A DNA stretch of 64,000 nt from Pseudomonas sp. GM41(2012). GTDB taxonomy: Bacteria > Pseudomonadota > Gammaproteobacteria > Pseudomonadales > Pseudomonadaceae. Numbering within the stretch: the first letter of the stretch is position 1; every line of letters begins with the position of its first letter. Location of the stretch: positions 1-64,000 of the forward strand of contig NZ_AKJN02000010.1 of NCBI RefSeq assembly GCF_000282315.2, given 5' to 3'. Positions 63,701-64,000 of the stretch are shown piece by piece. The notes beneath the pieces are model-generated. The model was not told where the DNA came from, made no database searches, and saw nothing but the letters and a program-made list of their open reading frames with translations. A program made the position numbers and the translations under genes.

Positions 63701-63931
63701 CCGCACGTGGTCGACATGATCAAGAACGACGAAGTCACTCTGATCATCAACACCACCGAAGGCCGTCAGTCGATCGCTGACTCCTATTCCATTCGTCGTA
63801 ATGCCTTGCAGCACAAGATTTACTGCACCACAACTATTGCTGCTGGCGAAGCTATCTGCGAAGCGCTGAAGTTCGGTCCCGAGAAGACCGTGCGCCGCTT
63901 GCAGGATCTACACGCAGGATTGAAGGCATGA
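60710..63931 (+). CDS. carB: CarB, carbamoyl-phosphate synthase large subunit
   Basis: CarB makes carbamoyl phosphate from bicarbonate, ammonia and two ATP. The 1073-residue protein has two homologous ATP-grasp halves: [36 protein letters not shown] at the start and [33 protein letters not shown] near 560; [21 protein letters not shown] near 163 and [20 protein letters not shown] near 708. The C-terminal allosteric MGS-like domain ([21 protein letters not shown] near 942) binds UMP and ornithine. ATG at 60710 is preferred. The 118-nt gap from carA holds no other gene. Confidence 0.98.
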   Translation: [1073 protein letters not shown]

Positions 63932-64000
63932 TCAAGTACCCAATGACCGTCAAGGGCGCGAAGGCCCTGGAAGAAGAACACACTCACCTGACCAAGGTCG
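63928..64000 (+). CDS. greA: GreA, transcription elongation factor (5' part)
   Basis: Twenty-four codons remain before the window ends. The start ATG overlaps the carB stop as ATGA and the first residues, IKYPMTVKGAKALEEEHTHL, match GreA. GreA reactivates backtracked RNA polymerase. The rest of the gene lies beyond the window. Confidence 0.9.
   Translation, partial: MIKYPMTVKGAKALEEEHTHLTKV

Noticed and set aside
60566..63814. 1082-codon open frame on the minus strand opposite carB
   Set aside because: It is the mirror of the carB codon pattern in a GC-rich gene; the plus strand has a full, motif-rich CarB with a good start.

Overview
The window is chromosomal DNA from a Pseudomonas of the fluorescens group. 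The evidence is the 5S and 23S rRNA sequence, the two-module RecC-RecB-RecD order without ptrA, the yfiRNB operon, a tmRNA whose tag reads ANDETYGEYALAA, a Fur protein without cysteines, and several families of paired REP elements (REPINs) of the type known from P. fluorescens genomes. Nearly all genes look native: no insertion sequence, prophage, CRISPR array or integrase was found, and no tRNA gene was seen.

Layout. 1-935: 3' end of a 23S gene, 5S and the rrn terminator. 1044-10284: recC-recB-recD, joined by ATGA overlaps. 10404-12753: yfiR-yfiN-yfiB, a periplasm-to-c-di-GMP signalling operon. 12750-16285: a LysR regulator divergent from mmsA-mmsB (valine catabolism). 16504-23035: small metabolic and redox genes (cupin, MerR, two quinone-reductase-like proteins, two LysR regulators, a TauE/SafE permease, a YgiN-like monooxygenase, an SDR). 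23257-28671: a SulP transporter, then a GntP permease, RpiR regulator and D-aminoacylase operon. 28792-29904: a VOC protein and a FitAB-type toxin-antitoxin pair with a perfect palindromic operator. 29955-38212: a chemoreceptor, three phosphatases, a GNAT enzyme, a DUF2252 protein and a two-domain lysozyme-inhibitor-like protein. 38393-38786: ssrA (tmRNA), followed by two paralogous small secreted proteins in a tandemly duplicated unit. 39762-48421: the lactate operon lldP-lutA-lutB-lutC-dld with divergent lldR and two operator palindromes. 48537-52381: smpB, an NSS transporter, ratA, rnfH, bamE and fur. 52457-58379: recN, then grpE-dnaK-dnaJ. 58389-64000: dapB, carA, carB and the start of greA.

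Regulatory signals read directly from sequence are a LexA box in front of recN, two heat-shock (sigma-32) promoters with the same 14-nt spacer in front of grpE and dnaK, two LldR-type palindromes between lldP and lldR, a 22-bp palindrome in front of the FitA-like antitoxin, and an attenuator-like terminator in front of carA.

The most unusual structure is beside ssrA. The ssrA promoter, its 5' leader hairpin and about 16 nt of the tmRNA 5' end are repeated about 507 bp away, between two paralogous genes for small exported proteins. The hairpin of that second copy pairs fully only when transcribed from the minus strand.
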